DNA of 64,000 bases from 34-65-8 sp964516135 (lineage in GTDB: Bacteria > Pseudomonadota > Alphaproteobacteria > Sphingomonadales > Sphingomonadaceae), in the NCBI GenBank assembly GCA_964516135.1, contig CAZEWN010000001.1, forward strand, positions 186,001 to 250,000, given 5' to 3'. Both the position numbers and the translations under genes were made by a program. Positions 24,739 to 32,858 of the stretch are shown here, one piece after another (position 1 is the first letter of the stretch; each line of letters opens with the position of its first letter). A model generated the notes under the pieces. The model ran no database searches and was not told the DNA's origin. It worked only from the letters and a program-made list of their open reading frames with translations.

Positions 24739-26033
24739 GCGGTGCGCTTACATCACCCCCCCCCTTCAGGGGAGGGGCCGGGGGTGGGGGCGGTAGCCTC
24801 GCAACATCCCCCACCCCAACCCCTCCCCTGAAGGGGAGGGGCTTGAAGGACGACTTCCCCGGCCTGGTCAATGCCGACGGAACGCCGTGGCATTATCTCG
24901 ACACCGCCGCTTCGGCGCAGAAGCCGCAGGTCGTGATCGACGCGATGGCGCGCGCCCTGGGCCGCGAATATGCGACCGTCCACCGCGGGGTCTATTCCCG
25001 CAGTGCCGAAATGACGCTGGGCTACGAAGCGGCGCGGCGGCGGGTGGCGCAGTTCATCGGCGGGCGCGAAAGCGAGATCGTGTTCGTGCGCGGCGCGACC
25101 GAGGCGATCAATCTCGTTGCCTCGAGTTGGGGCGGGGCGAACCTGCAAGCGGGTGACAGGATCGTTCTATCCGCGGTGGAACATCATTCGAATATCGTAC
25201 CATGGCAGATGGTCGCGGAACGGACTGGCGCGGCGATCGACATTTGCCCGCTGACCGAGGACGGACGGATCGACCTGGACTGGCTAGCAGCCAATATTTC
25301 GCCGCGTACCCAGATGGTTGCGCTGGCACATGTGTCGAACGTGCTCGGTTCGGTCCTCGATGCGCGGCGGGCAGCGGACATCGCGCATTCGGTGGGGGCA
25401 AAGCTGCTGCTCGACGGGTGCCAGGCGGCGCCGCGGATGGCGCTCGACATGGCTGCGCTCGGGTGTGATTTCTACGCTTTTTCAGGGCATAAGCTCTATG
25501 GCCCAACCGGGATCGGGGTGCTGTGGGCGCGCGAGGAAATCCTCGCCGAAATGCCCCCATACCAAGGCGGCGGCGCCATGATCGAGCGGGTGACGTTCGA
25601 ACGCACCACCTATGCCCCAGCACCTCAACGGTTCGAAGCCGGGACCCCGATGATCACCGAAGCGATCGCACTCCACGCTGCGATCGATTACGTCGACGCC
25701 CTCGGCCCCAACGCCCTGTTCGCGCACGAATCTTCGCTCGCTGCGCTGCTGCGCGACGAACTGCGCGCCTTGAACTCTGTCCGCCTGTTCGGCCCCGACG
25801 AAAGCGCCGGGATCGTCTCCTTCGCGCTCGAGGGGGTTCACCCGCACGATCTGGGCACCATATTGGACGAGGAACACGTCGCCATCCGCGCCGGGCACCA
25901 CTGCGCTCAGCCGCTGATGGACGCGCTCGGGGTGCCCGCGACCGCGCGGGCGAGCTTCGGGCTCTATTCGGACGAGAGCGACATCGCCGCATTGATGCGC
26001 GGGATCGAGCGAACGCTGAGGATATTCGGATGA
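24735..26033 (+). CDS. sufS: Cysteine desulfurase SufS with repeat-derived N-terminus
   Basis: PLP enzyme that takes sulfur from cysteine and passes it to the SUF scaffold. The core is complete: HYLDTAASAQKP, TVHRGVYSRSAEM, VFVRGATEAINLVASSW, the HH at SAVEHHSNIVPWQ, LLLDGCQAAPRM, the PLP Lys in FSGHKLYGPTGIGVLW and the catalytic Cys in IRAGHHCAQPLMD. From GTG 24735 the first 36 residues are Gly/Pro-rich and encoded by a palindromic repeat (24761-24841). A TTG at 24843, preceded at once by GGGGAGGGG, may be the true start and gives a normal-length protein of 396 aa. The GTG overlaps the sufD stop (GTGA), so both starts are plausible. Confidence 0.93.
   Translation: MSGALTSPPPFRGGAGGGGGSLATSPTPTPPLKGRGLKDDFPGLVNADGTPWHYLDTAASAQKPQVVIDAMARALGREYATVHRGVYSRSAEMTLGYEAARRRVAQFIGGRESEIVFVRGATEAINLVASSWGGANLQAGDRIVLSAVEHHSNIVPWQMVAERTGAAIDICPLTEDGRIDLDWLAANISPRTQMVALAHVSNVLGSVLDARRAADIAHSVGAKLLLDGCQAAPRMALDMAALGCDFYAFSGHKLYGPTGIGVLWAREEILAEMPPYQGGGAMIERVTFERTTYAPAPQRFEAGTPMITEAIALHAAIDYVDALGPNALFAHESSLAALLRDELRALNSVRLFGPDESAGIVSFALEGVHPHDLGTILDEEHVAIRAGHHCAQPLMDALGVPATARASFGLYSDESDIAALMRGIERTLRIFG
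24761..24841. repeat. GC-rich palindromic repeat element inside the sufS 5' end
   Basis: Two inverted arms of about 30 bp (24761-24790 and 24808-24837) that match nearly perfectly, each containing CCCCTTCAGGGGAGGGG or its complement, with a 17-bp loop between. This is the form of the CCCCTCCCCTGAAGGGGAGGGG-type intergenic elements scattered through many alphaproteobacterial genomes. Here it lies between the sufD stop and the conserved part of sufS and is open in the sufS frame. Confidence 0.8.
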
Positions 26034-26506
26034 ACGAGCAGGCGAAATTCACTGTCGAGGAAGTTGGCCGCGCAACGCCTCCCGCGCGTGCGCGCGTGGA
26101 AGATGCGCCTGAAAACGTGGGCGAAACCTTCGCCCGCAAGCGCGACTATCTCGAAGGCTTCCTCAAGGCCAAGCCCGAAGGGATGGCGGCTGGCGATCCG
26201 GGTGGCGATCTGTACGAGGCAGTCGTGGCGGCGCTCAAGGAGATCTACGACCCCGAAATTCCGGTCAATATCTACGATTTGGGTCTGATTTACGGGGTGG
26301 AAGTAAGCCCTGACGCCGATGTCGCGATCACCATGACGCTGACGACCCCGCATTGCCCGGTCGCCGAATCGATGCCGGGCGAGGTCGAACTGCGCGCCGC
26401 CAGCGTACCCGGGGTGCGCGATGCCGAGGTCAATCTGGTCTGGGATCCGCCATGGGGGCCCGACAAGATGACCGACGAGGCGCGGCTCGAACTGGGGATG
26501 CTGTGA
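26030..26506 (+). CDS. SUF system assembly protein with DUF59 (MIP18) domain
   Basis: 158 aa. Residues about 60-158 form a DUF59/MIP18 domain: LYEAVVAALKEIYDPEIPVN, IYDLGLIYGVEV, TMTLTTPHCPVAESMP with the reactive Cys, and VNLVWDPPWGPDKMTDEARL. Such proteins (SufT/PaaD relatives) help Fe-S cluster maturation or transfer. The N-terminal 55 residues are charged and less conserved. It sits between sufS and sufA with an ATGA overlap upstream and a TGATG overlap downstream, so a cluster-transfer role within SUF is well supported by context. Confidence 0.92.
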   Translation: MNEQAKFTVEEVGRATPPARARVEDAPENVGETFARKRDYLEGFLKAKPEGMAAGDPGGDLYEAVVAALKEIYDPEIPVNIYDLGLIYGVEVSPDADVAITMTLTTPHCPVAESMPGEVELRAASVPGVRDAEVNLVWDPPWGPDKMTDEARLELGML

Positions 26507-26862
26507 TGCCCGACACCAAGACCCGCCAGCGCCCCGCCGCTGTCGCCCTTACCCCCGCCGCCGAGGCACGCGTGGCCGAACTGATGGCCAAGGCTCCTGA
26601 AGACGCCATCGGGGTGCGCCTGTCGACCCCGCGCCGGGGCTGCTCGGGCCTCGCCTATTCGGTCGACTACGTGACCGAAGAGCAGGCGTTCGACGAGAAG
26701 ATCGAAACGCCGGGTGGCACCTTCTATATTGACGGCGCATCGGTGCTCTACCTTGTCGGCAGCACGATGGATTGGGTCGAGGATGACTTCGCGGCCGGGT
26801 TCGTGTTCACCAACCCCAATGCCAAGGGCGCCTGTGGCTGCGGCGAAAGCTTCATGGTTTGA
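26506..26862 (+). CDS. sufA: A-type Fe-S carrier SufA
   Basis: 118 aa. HesB/IscA-like carrier that receives clusters from SufBCD and hands them to target proteins. The three invariant Cys are present: RRGCSGLAYSVDY (first) and KGACGCGESFMV at the C-terminus. It also has the family blocks LTPAAEARVAELMAK and FYIDGASVLYLVGSTMDWVED. Last gene of the suf operon; the stop at 26862 abuts a convergent lipoprotein gene, so no terminator space exists between them. Confidence 0.95.
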   Translation: MPDTKTRQRPAAVALTPAAEARVAELMAKAPEDAIGVRLSTPRRGCSGLAYSVDYVTEEQAFDEKIETPGGTFYIDGASVLYLVGSTMDWVEDDFAAGFVFTNPNAKGACGCGESFMV

Positions 26863-27300
26863 TCACCGCCCCAGCAGCGACCTGACGCAGGCCGCGCGAT
26901 CCACATCGAGTCCGTCGGAAGCGCGGCGTGCGTCGACGTAAGTGGCCGTCGGTTCCGCACCCGGTGTCAGTGGGTAGAGGAACACGTCGAGCACGCAGGA
27001 CTCGCCCGAGAATTGCAGCTTGCGGACATCGCCTTCGCGCACGTCCAGCCGGGGTGTTCCAAACTGGCGGGTGATCGTGGCGGCATTTGCGCCGATTAGG
27101 CCGTCGACGCCGGCAAGGCTCATCACCGTAGGCGCGCGGAACTGGCCGGCTTGTGGCGACGGCGTGGGCTGGACGACCATTGGTGGGGGGCTTTGCCCAG
27201 GACGACTGACCGGCGGCGGCGCACTGGTAGCCGGGCGTGGCACGGCGGGGCCGCAAGCGGCAAGCAGCGGGAAGAACAGGAACGCTGCGTACTTAAACAC
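26863..27300 (-). CDS. Predicted lipoprotein, unknown function
   Basis: 145 aa from a GTG at 27300. The signal (FKYAAFLFFPLLAACG) ends in a lipobox Cys, then comes a Pro/Ser-rich linker (about residues 20-55) and a C-terminal domain of about 85 residues (GLIGANAATITRQFGTPRLD, VRKLQFSGESCVLDVFLYPL) that resembles small SmpA/BamE-like envelope domains. That resemblance is weak. Two Cys in the mature part (GESCVL, AACVRS) could pair. It starts within the end of the EI24-family gene, so the two are co-translated. Confidence 0.75.
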   Translation of the reverse strand: MFKYAAFLFFPLLAACGPAVPRPATSAPPPVSRPGQSPPPMVVQPTPSPQAGQFRAPTVMSLAGVDGLIGANAATITRQFGTPRLDVREGDVRKLQFSGESCVLDVFLYPLTPGAEPTATYVDARRASDGLDVDRAACVRSLLGR

Positions 27301-27985
27301 CGGATACAACCCTTGCGCGGCGGTGGACGAGGTGGGTGGCGGCGGCCGCACCGATTACCGGCACCACCAGATTGACGATGGGCACCGCCATGAGCGCGGC
27401 GACGAAACCGCCCAGGGCGAAGCGCGACAGCGGCGACACTGGCGACGGATCCTTCAGGCCGGTACGGTGGCGAAACCAGACCATGTCGGTCAGTTCGCGC
27501 CCCAGCAGCCAGGCATTGACGAACCAGAACAACAGCGCCGTGCCGACCCCCGTCACCAGCAGGATCAGCGCAAGCGGCAGTACCGCGAGATTGATCAGCA
27601 GCGCGCGGGCGGTCGAACGCAGGCTGGCGCTGAGGTCTTCCCAGAACGTGCGCGTGCGAAGCGAATTGGTGGTCGCGGGATAATGCCGCTCTTCCACCGC
27701 CTCGACGATCTCCTCGGCGAAGAACTGCAGCACCGCCAGCGCGACCAGGCGGAACAGTAGCCAGCCGCCGATCACCGTCGCCAGCACCGCGATCAGGGCG
27801 CCCAGTTCGCCCTCGTAACCCGTGTTCCATCCCGCCAGCGCGCGCGACAGGCCATACCAGCCCGCCACGCCCAGCAGCGCGAACAATGCCAGGGTGATCA
27901 GGACCGATTTTGCCAGCACGCGCAGAATCCGGCCATCGGCGAGCTGGGGCAGCGCGCGGGCGAGGGCAGCGACGGCGGCGTTCAT
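27293..27985 (-). CDS. EI24 domain-containing membrane protein (CysZ-like)
   Basis: 230-aa inner-membrane protein with about five hydrophobic segments (near residues 25-48, 62-88, 125-155 and 185-210). It belongs to the EI24/CysZ-like family, seen in NAWLLGRELTDMVWFRHR and the preceding paired helices. CysZ transports sulfate in enterobacteria, but for this distant branch a substrate cannot be named. No sulfate-assimilation genes are adjacent. The lipoprotein gene downstream overlaps its stop. It diverges from the adenosine-kinase-like gene with a 122-bp gap that holds both promoters. Confidence 0.82.
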   Translation of the reverse strand: MNAAVAALARALPQLADGRILRVLAKSVLITLALFALLGVAGWYGLSRALAGWNTGYEGELGALIAVLATVIGGWLLFRLVALAVLQFFAEEIVEAVEERHYPATTNSLRTRTFWEDLSASLRSTARALLINLAVLPLALILLVTGVGTALLFWFVNAWLLGRELTDMVWFRHRTGLKDPSPVSPLSRFALGGFVAALMAVPIVNLVVPVIGAAAATHLVHRRARVVSGV

Positions 27986-28107
27986 ACCGCCCGCTGTGCC
28001 GGTTCGGGACCGTGTCCGTCAACCGCAACCCCGCCCGAAACCCTTGGCCTGAGCCTTACGAGCGGCTAGGCGCGCGGCGACTTTTCCCCAACCCGAGGAT
28101 TTTCCGA

Positions 28108-29103
28108 GTGAGCGCACCCCGTTACGATGTCATCGCGATCGGCAACGCCATTGTCGATGTCATGGCCCCCTGCTCCGAGGACCAGTTGGTCCAGCTGGGC
28201 CTCAATCGCGGCGGGATGACGCTGGTCGACGAAGACGGCGCGCAGCGGCTCTACGACGCAATGGGGCCCGCCAGGGAAATCTCGGGCGGCTCGGCGGCCA
28301 ACACGCTCGCCGGCATGGCGGCGCTGGGCGCGCGCTGCGCCTTCATCGGCCAGGTCGCCGACGATCAGTTGGGCGAGGTCTTTACCCACGACATCCGCGC
28401 CGGCGGGATCGCGTTCGACACGCCCGCGCGCGCGGGGCAGCCGGCGACCGCGCGCTGCCTGATCTTCGTGTCGCCCGATGGCGAGCGCACGATGAACACG
28501 TTCCTGGGCGCCAGCCAGTTCCTGCCGCCCGCCGCGCTTGATGATGCCACAATCGCGGACGCGGGCATCCTCTATCTCGAAGGCTACCTGTGGGATCCGG
28601 AAGAGCCGCGCCGCGCCATGCGCCGCGCGATCGAGGTTGCGCGCGCGGCGGGCCGCAAGGTCGCCTTCACCGCCAGCGAGAGCTTCGTGATCGACCGTCA
28701 CGGCGACGATTTCCGCGCGCTGATAAACGAGGGCCAGATCGACATCCTGTTCGTCAACGAGCACGAACTGACGACGCTGACCGGCGAAAAGGATTTCGAG
28801 GCAGGTGTGGCCAGCCTCAAGGACAAGCTCCCCGTGCTGGTCGCTACCCGCAGCGCCGCGGGCGCCATCGCCATCGCCCACGGGGAACGCGCCGAAGTGG
28901 CCGCCGAGCCGATCGACAAGGTCGTCGACACGACCGGCGCGGGCGACCTGTTCGCCGCCGGGTTCCTTACGGGCCACGCGCGGGACGAATCGCTCGAACG
29001 CTGCCTGCGCATGGGCGCGATCTGCGCCGCCGAAATCATCAGCCATTACGGCGCCCGGCCGGAGGCAGACCTCAAGGCGCTGGTGGCCGCGAAGCTGGCC
29101 TGA
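28108..29103 (+). CDS. Adenosine kinase-like PfkB-family sugar kinase
   Basis: 331 aa from a GTG at 28108 (CGAGGA eight bases upstream). PfkB signatures are AIGNAIVDVMAPCSEDQL, the substrate block SGGSAANTLAGMAALGA near residues 50-70, FVNEHELTTLTG, and the C-terminal DTTGAGDLFAAGFL with the catalytic Asp. This version is annotated as adenosine kinase in alphaproteobacteria and would make AMP from adenosine and ATP in purine salvage; ribokinase-type activity cannot be excluded. Stand-alone gene, convergent with a DsbA-like gene. The purine gene purD follows that gene on the other strand. Confidence 0.88.
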   Translation: MSAPRYDVIAIGNAIVDVMAPCSEDQLVQLGLNRGGMTLVDEDGAQRLYDAMGPAREISGGSAANTLAGMAALGARCAFIGQVADDQLGEVFTHDIRAGGIAFDTPARAGQPATARCLIFVSPDGERTMNTFLGASQFLPPAALDDATIADAGILYLEGYLWDPEEPRRAMRRAIEVARAAGRKVAFTASESFVIDRHGDDFRALINEGQIDILFVNEHELTTLTGEKDFEAGVASLKDKLPVLVATRSAAGAIAIAHGERAEVAAEPIDKVVDTTGAGDLFAAGFLTGHARDESLERCLRMGAICAAEIISHYGARPEADLKALVAAKLA

Positions 29104-29279
29104 TCAACGCACCTGCGTTAACCAGGATCGCCAAGGGCGCTGTGAAAGACGCTGGGGGATTCAGACAAGTCAGCGAATCGACGAGCGACGGTAGCGATCC
29201 GGGCTGGCATGAACCCGGACCTGACGGGCGCGGCGAGGTTTCCGACTGGGGCAGCGGCGAGTAGAAACCGCGCCTGACT

Positions 29280-29915
29280 TCAGGGAATGGGCCTGCGCGC
29301 CTGGGCGAAAGCCCGCGCGAATTGGGCTTCGTCATGTGCACCGATAAGCAGATTCGGGCCCACCAGATAACCCGGCGTACCGGCAAGACCGAGCTGGAAG
29401 GTATCGCGAGCATTGCGTTCGAGCAGGGCGTCGATCCTTGCGGTGTCCGAGGTGGCCAAGGCGTTGTCCCAATCGCCACCCGCCGCGATCACGGCGTCGC
29501 GCACGCTGGCTTCGTCGAGCCCGGGCGCGGCCATCAGGGCGTTGTGGAGGCGGTGATAAGCGGCGTCGTCTCGAACAGCGAGCGCGATGCGCGCCGCGCG
29601 CACCGAGCGCGGGCCAAGCACCGGCCAGTCGCGGTAGACCAGCCGCACTTTGCCATCGCGCGCTGCGGCGCGTTCCAGTTCCGGCGCGGCCTTGCGGCAG
29701 GCGCCGCAGGCGTAGTCGGTGAAGATCATCACCGTCACGTCCGCATCAGTGGGGCCGTGCGCGGGAAAGCCCGAGGCGGCCAGGATTTCGGCAATGAATG
29801 CGCGGTCCGACAGGTCCATTCCCACCGGTGCGGTACGATTGATGAGCCAGGGCAAAACGGCGCCCATCGCCACCAGCACGGCGAGGATCGCCAGCGGGCG
29901 GCGGCCCGATCTCAC
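29280..29915 (-). CDS. DsbA-family thiol oxidoreductase, envelope
   Basis: 211 aa. An N-terminal membrane anchor or uncleaved signal (RPLAILAVLVAMGAVLPWLI, residues 7-26) places the thioredoxin-like domain in the periplasm. The active site is FTDYACGACRKAAP (Cys70 and Cys73, C-G-A-C). The cis-Pro loop is GLAGTPGYLVG. The residues between the Cys differ from the CPHC of DsbA, so redox strength may differ; a role in oxidising or transferring disulfides is inferred. The ATG at 29915 overlaps the purD stop, so it is translated from the purD message, an unusual functional pairing. Confidence 0.85.
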   Translation of the reverse strand: MRSGRRPLAILAVLVAMGAVLPWLINRTAPVGMDLSDRAFIAEILAASGFPAHGPTDADVTVMIFTDYACGACRKAAPELERAAARDGKVRLVYRDWPVLGPRSVRAARIALAVRDDAAYHRLHNALMAAPGLDEASVRDAVIAAGGDWDNALATSDTARIDALLERNARDTFQLGLAGTPGYLVGPNLLIGAHDEAQFARAFAQARRPIP

Positions 29916-31177
29916 GCTTCGCGCGCCACTTCACGCCAGCCAATGTCGCGCCGGCAGAAACCGCTCGAAAAATTGATCGCATCGACGGCACGGTACGCCT
30001 TCGCCTGCGCCTCCGTCACACTCGCGCCGCGCGCGGTGACGTTCAACACACGGCCCCCGTTGGCGACGAGCGTGTTGCCATCCAGCCTCGTGCCCGCGTG
30101 GAAGACCCGCGCGTCGGCAACCCCGGAAAGGTCGATCATCCCGCCTTTTTCGGGCGTCCCGGGATAACCGCGCGCCGCCATCACAACCGTCAGTGCATAG
30201 TCGCCCGTCAGCCGCACCGGCCCCGCGGCGGCGAGCGTGCCTTGCGCGCAGGCGAGCAGCAGTTCGCCAAGGTCGCTGTCGAGGCGCGTCATCAGCACCT
30301 GGCATTCCGGGTCGCCGAAGCGGGCGTTGTATTCGATCAGCTTCGGCCCATCGTCCGTCAGCATCAACCCGGCGAACAGCACGCCCTGGTAGGGCATTCC
30401 CTCGGCGGCGAGGGTGCGCACCGTGGGCGCGATAATGCGCTCCATCACCTCGGTCTCGAGCGCGGGGGTCAGCACCGGTGCGGGGCTGTAGGCGCCCATG
30501 CCGCCGGTGTTCGGGCCGGTATCGCCCTCGCCCACGCGCTTGTGGTCCTGTGCGCTGCCGAAGGGTACGATCGTTTCGCCATCGGTGAGCGCAAAGAAGC
30601 TTGCCTCCTCGCCCTGCATGAACTCCTCGATCACCACCTCGGCCCCGGCGTCACCGAACGCGCCGCTGAACATATCGGCAAGCGCCGCTTCCGCCTTGGC
30701 GGTGGTCTCCGCGATGACCACGCCCTTGCCCGCAGCCAATCCATCGGCCTTGAGCACATAGGGCGCAGCGAAGCGGGCGAGCGCGGCCTGCGCCTCGGGC
30801 AGCGATTTCGTGCGGACGTACCCGGCGGTGGGGATGCCCGCGCGCTCGCACAGGTCCTTGGTAAAGCCCTTGCTCCCCTCGAGCTGCGCGGCTTTGGCCG
30901 ACGGGCCGAATACCGGTACGCCCGCCGTGCGCAGCGTATCGCCGAGGCCATCGACGAGGGGCGCTTCCGGCCCGACCACGACCAGGCCGATCGCGTTCGC
31001 CTGGCAGAAATCGGTCACTGCCGCATGGTCGCCTATATCGAGCGCGACCAGTTCGGCATGATCGGCTATCCCCGGGTTCCCCGGACTGGCCCACAACCGG
31101 TCGCAGAGCCGGGATTGCGCCAGCTTCCACGCCAGCGCATGTTCGCGCCCGCCGCTGCCGAGTAGAAGGATGTTCAT
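29912..31177 (-). CDS. purD: Phosphoribosylamine-glycine ligase
   Basis: 421 aa. ATP-grasp enzyme that makes glycinamide ribonucleotide, the second step of purine synthesis. Motifs are NILLLGSGGREHALAWKLAQ at the N-terminus, VVGPEAPLVDGL, FGPSAKAAQLEGSKGF, YVLKADGLAAGKGVV (ATP-binding), FMQGEEASFFALTDG, PNTGGMGAYSPAP, YNARFGDPECQVL and the C-terminal domain. The ATG at 31177 uses bases shared with the divergent xseA ATG (CATG at 31175-31178). It is followed by a DsbA-like gene with a four-base overlap. Confidence 0.97.
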   Translation of the reverse strand: MNILLLGSGGREHALAWKLAQSRLCDRLWASPGNPGIADHAELVALDIGDHAAVTDFCQANAIGLVVVGPEAPLVDGLGDTLRTAGVPVFGPSAKAAQLEGSKGFTKDLCERAGIPTAGYVRTKSLPEAQAALARFAAPYVLKADGLAAGKGVVIAETTAKAEAALADMFSGAFGDAGAEVVIEEFMQGEEASFFALTDGETIVPFGSAQDHKRVGEGDTGPNTGGMGAYSPAPVLTPALETEVMERIIAPTVRTLAAEGMPYQGVLFAGLMLTDDGPKLIEYNARFGDPECQVLMTRLDSDLGELLLACAQGTLAAAGPVRLTGDYALTVVMAARGYPGTPEKGGMIDLSGVADARVFHAGTRLDGNTLVANGGRVLNVTARGASVTEAQAKAYRAVDAINFSSGFCRRDIGWREVAREA

Positions 31178-32630
31178 GGCCGCCGAATACCCCGAAGATG
31201 CCGGTGATGCCGGGCTGGTAGCGAAGGGCCGCGCCGGCGACAACGCCGCGCCGCTTACCATCAGTGAAATCTCGAACCTGCTCAAGCGCACGGTCGAGGA
31301 CCGGTTCGGCTTCGTGCGGCTGCGCGGCGAGCTGTCGGGGGTCAAGCGCGCGGCCTCGGGCCACCTCTATTGCTGCCTCAAGGACGAAAACGCCGTGATC
31401 GACGGCGTGATGTGGCGCGGCGGGGCGCAGCGTCTCGCCTTCCGGCCCGAGGACGGGGTCGAGGTGATCGCCAGCGGCAAGCTCACCACTTATCCGGGCC
31501 GCTCGAAATACCAGATCGTGATCGAGAGCATGGAGATCGCGGGCGAGGGCGCGCTGCTCGCGCTGCTCGAAAAAACCCGCGCGCGGCTGGCGGCGGAGGG
31601 GCTGTTCGCTGCGGAGCGCAAGCGGGCGCTGCCCTACCTGCCGCGCACCATCGGGGTGGTGACATCGCCCACCGGCGCGGTGATCCGCGACATCCTCCAC
31701 CGCCTTGCCGACCGATTCCCGAGCCATGTCCTCGTCTGGCCCGTGCTGGTCCAGGGGCAAGGCGCGGCGGACCAGGTCGCGGCGGCGGTGCGCGGGTTCG
31801 GGGCCATGGCGCAGGACGCGCGGCCCGACCTCCTGATCGTCGCGCGCGGGGGCGGCTCGATCGAGGACTTGTGGAGCTTCAACGAGGAGAGTGTGGTCCG
31901 CGCGATCGCCGAATCGCCGATCCCCACGATCAGCGCGGTGGGGCACGAAACCGACACGACGCTGGCGGACTATGCCGCGGACCGGCGCGCGCCCACGCCC
32001 ACCGCCGCCGCCGAGATGGCGGTGCCGGTGCGCGGCGAGCTGGCCGCCACGCTGGCCGATTTGGCGGCGCGCAAGAAACGCGCGATCCTGCGCCCGGTCA
32101 CGCTGGGGCGCGAACGGCTGGCGGCGCGTGCCGATCGGCTGCCCGCGGTGCAGGCACTGCTCCAGCCACGGGCGCAGCGGCTCGACGAGTTGGGCGAGCG
32201 GCTGCGGCGCGGCCTGTCGGACCGCGCGGGTAAGGGGCGCGAGGCGCTGGCCGCCCGCCGCTTGCGACCCGATGCGCTGTTCCGGCGGCTGCGTGACGCG
32301 AAGCTCGACCTCGCCAGGAACCGGCTGTCGCCCGCGCTTTTGCGGCAGCGCGCCGCGCGTGATGGCGACAGGTTTGCCGCGCTCGATCGGGTGCTACGCT
32401 CGCTCGACCCCAAGGCGCCGCTCGTGCGCGGGTTCGTGTTGGTGCGCGATTCGGCGGGTGCGCTGGTCCGGACCCGCGCCGCCGCGGCGGTCCATCCCGG
32501 CCTCGCGATCGAATTTGCCGATGGCACGCTCGAAGTCGCGCCCACCGGTTCAGCGCCGGTCAAACCCGCGCCCGCCACACCGGTGAAACGCCGCCCTTCC
32601 ACGCCGAGCGGGCAGGGCGATTTGTTCTGA
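31176..32630 (+). CDS. xseA: Exodeoxyribonuclease VII large subunit
   Basis: 484 aa. Catalytic subunit of the ssDNA-specific exonuclease VII. The N-terminal OB-fold shows FGFVRLRGELSGVKRAASGH and LKDENAVIDGVMWRG. The catalytic domain shows RTIGVVTSPTGAVIRDILHR, RPDLLIVARGGGSIEDLWSF, VVRAIAESPIPTISAVGHET and ADYAADRRAPTPTAAAE, followed by the long basic coiled-coil. The ATG at 31176 has AGAAGGA five bases upstream; an ATG at 31170 is inside that site. The start codon overlaps the divergent purD start codon, so its promoter lies within purD. XseB is not nearby. Confidence 0.95.
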   Translation: MAAEYPEDAGDAGLVAKGRAGDNAAPLTISEISNLLKRTVEDRFGFVRLRGELSGVKRAASGHLYCCLKDENAVIDGVMWRGGAQRLAFRPEDGVEVIASGKLTTYPGRSKYQIVIESMEIAGEGALLALLEKTRARLAAEGLFAAERKRALPYLPRTIGVVTSPTGAVIRDILHRLADRFPSHVLVWPVLVQGQGAADQVAAAVRGFGAMAQDARPDLLIVARGGGSIEDLWSFNEESVVRAIAESPIPTISAVGHETDTTLADYAADRRAPTPTAAAEMAVPVRGELAATLADLAARKKRAILRPVTLGRERLAARADRLPAVQALLQPRAQRLDELGERLRRGLSDRAGKGREALAARRLRPDALFRRLRDAKLDLARNRLSPALLRQRAARDGDRFAALDRVLRSLDPKAPLVRGFVLVRDSAGALVRTRAAAAVHPGLAIEFADGTLEVAPTGSAPVKPAPATPVKRRPSTPSGQGDLF

Positions 32631-32657
32631 CGGTGCGCGTTTGCTAGGGCTGCGATC

Positions 32658-32858
32658 ATGTTGATGAATTCAGGCAGGAGCGAGGCCAGGCTCCATTATG
32701 GCCCCAGCGGCTTTCGCGTGCTGCGCCACGGCCAGCACGTGTTCTGCGCGGTCAGCGGAGAGGCGATCCCGCTGGATGAGCTGCGCTACTGGTCGGTCGA
32801 GCGCCAGGAACCCTACGCCAGCGCCGAGATCGCGACGCGGCGGATGTTGCAGGGGTGA
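32658..32858 (+). CDS. DUF2093 domain-containing protein
   Basis: 66-aa protein found throughout alphaproteobacteria. It carries the family pattern ARLHYGPSGFRVLRHGQHVF, CAVSGEAIPLDELRYWSVER and QEPYASAEIA. No function is known; the family is often encoded near DNA-repair or cell-envelope genes. It lies 27 bp after xseA and its TGA overlaps the GTG of the M23 peptidase gene, so the three may form one transcript. Confidence 0.9.
   Translation: MLMNSGRSEARLHYGPSGFRVLRHGQHVFCAVSGEAIPLDELRYWSVERQEPYASAEIATRRMLQG

Noticed and set aside
24757..24841. CRISPR or tandem repeat at the sufD-sufS junction
   Set aside because: It is a single inverted pair with one loop and no repeat-spacer periodicity.
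29104..29279. A gene or small RNA between the adenosine-kinase-like gene and the DsbA-like gene
   Set aside because: Only a weak CCGGG/CCCGG stem is visible between convergent genes; no promoter or T-run supports a transcript.
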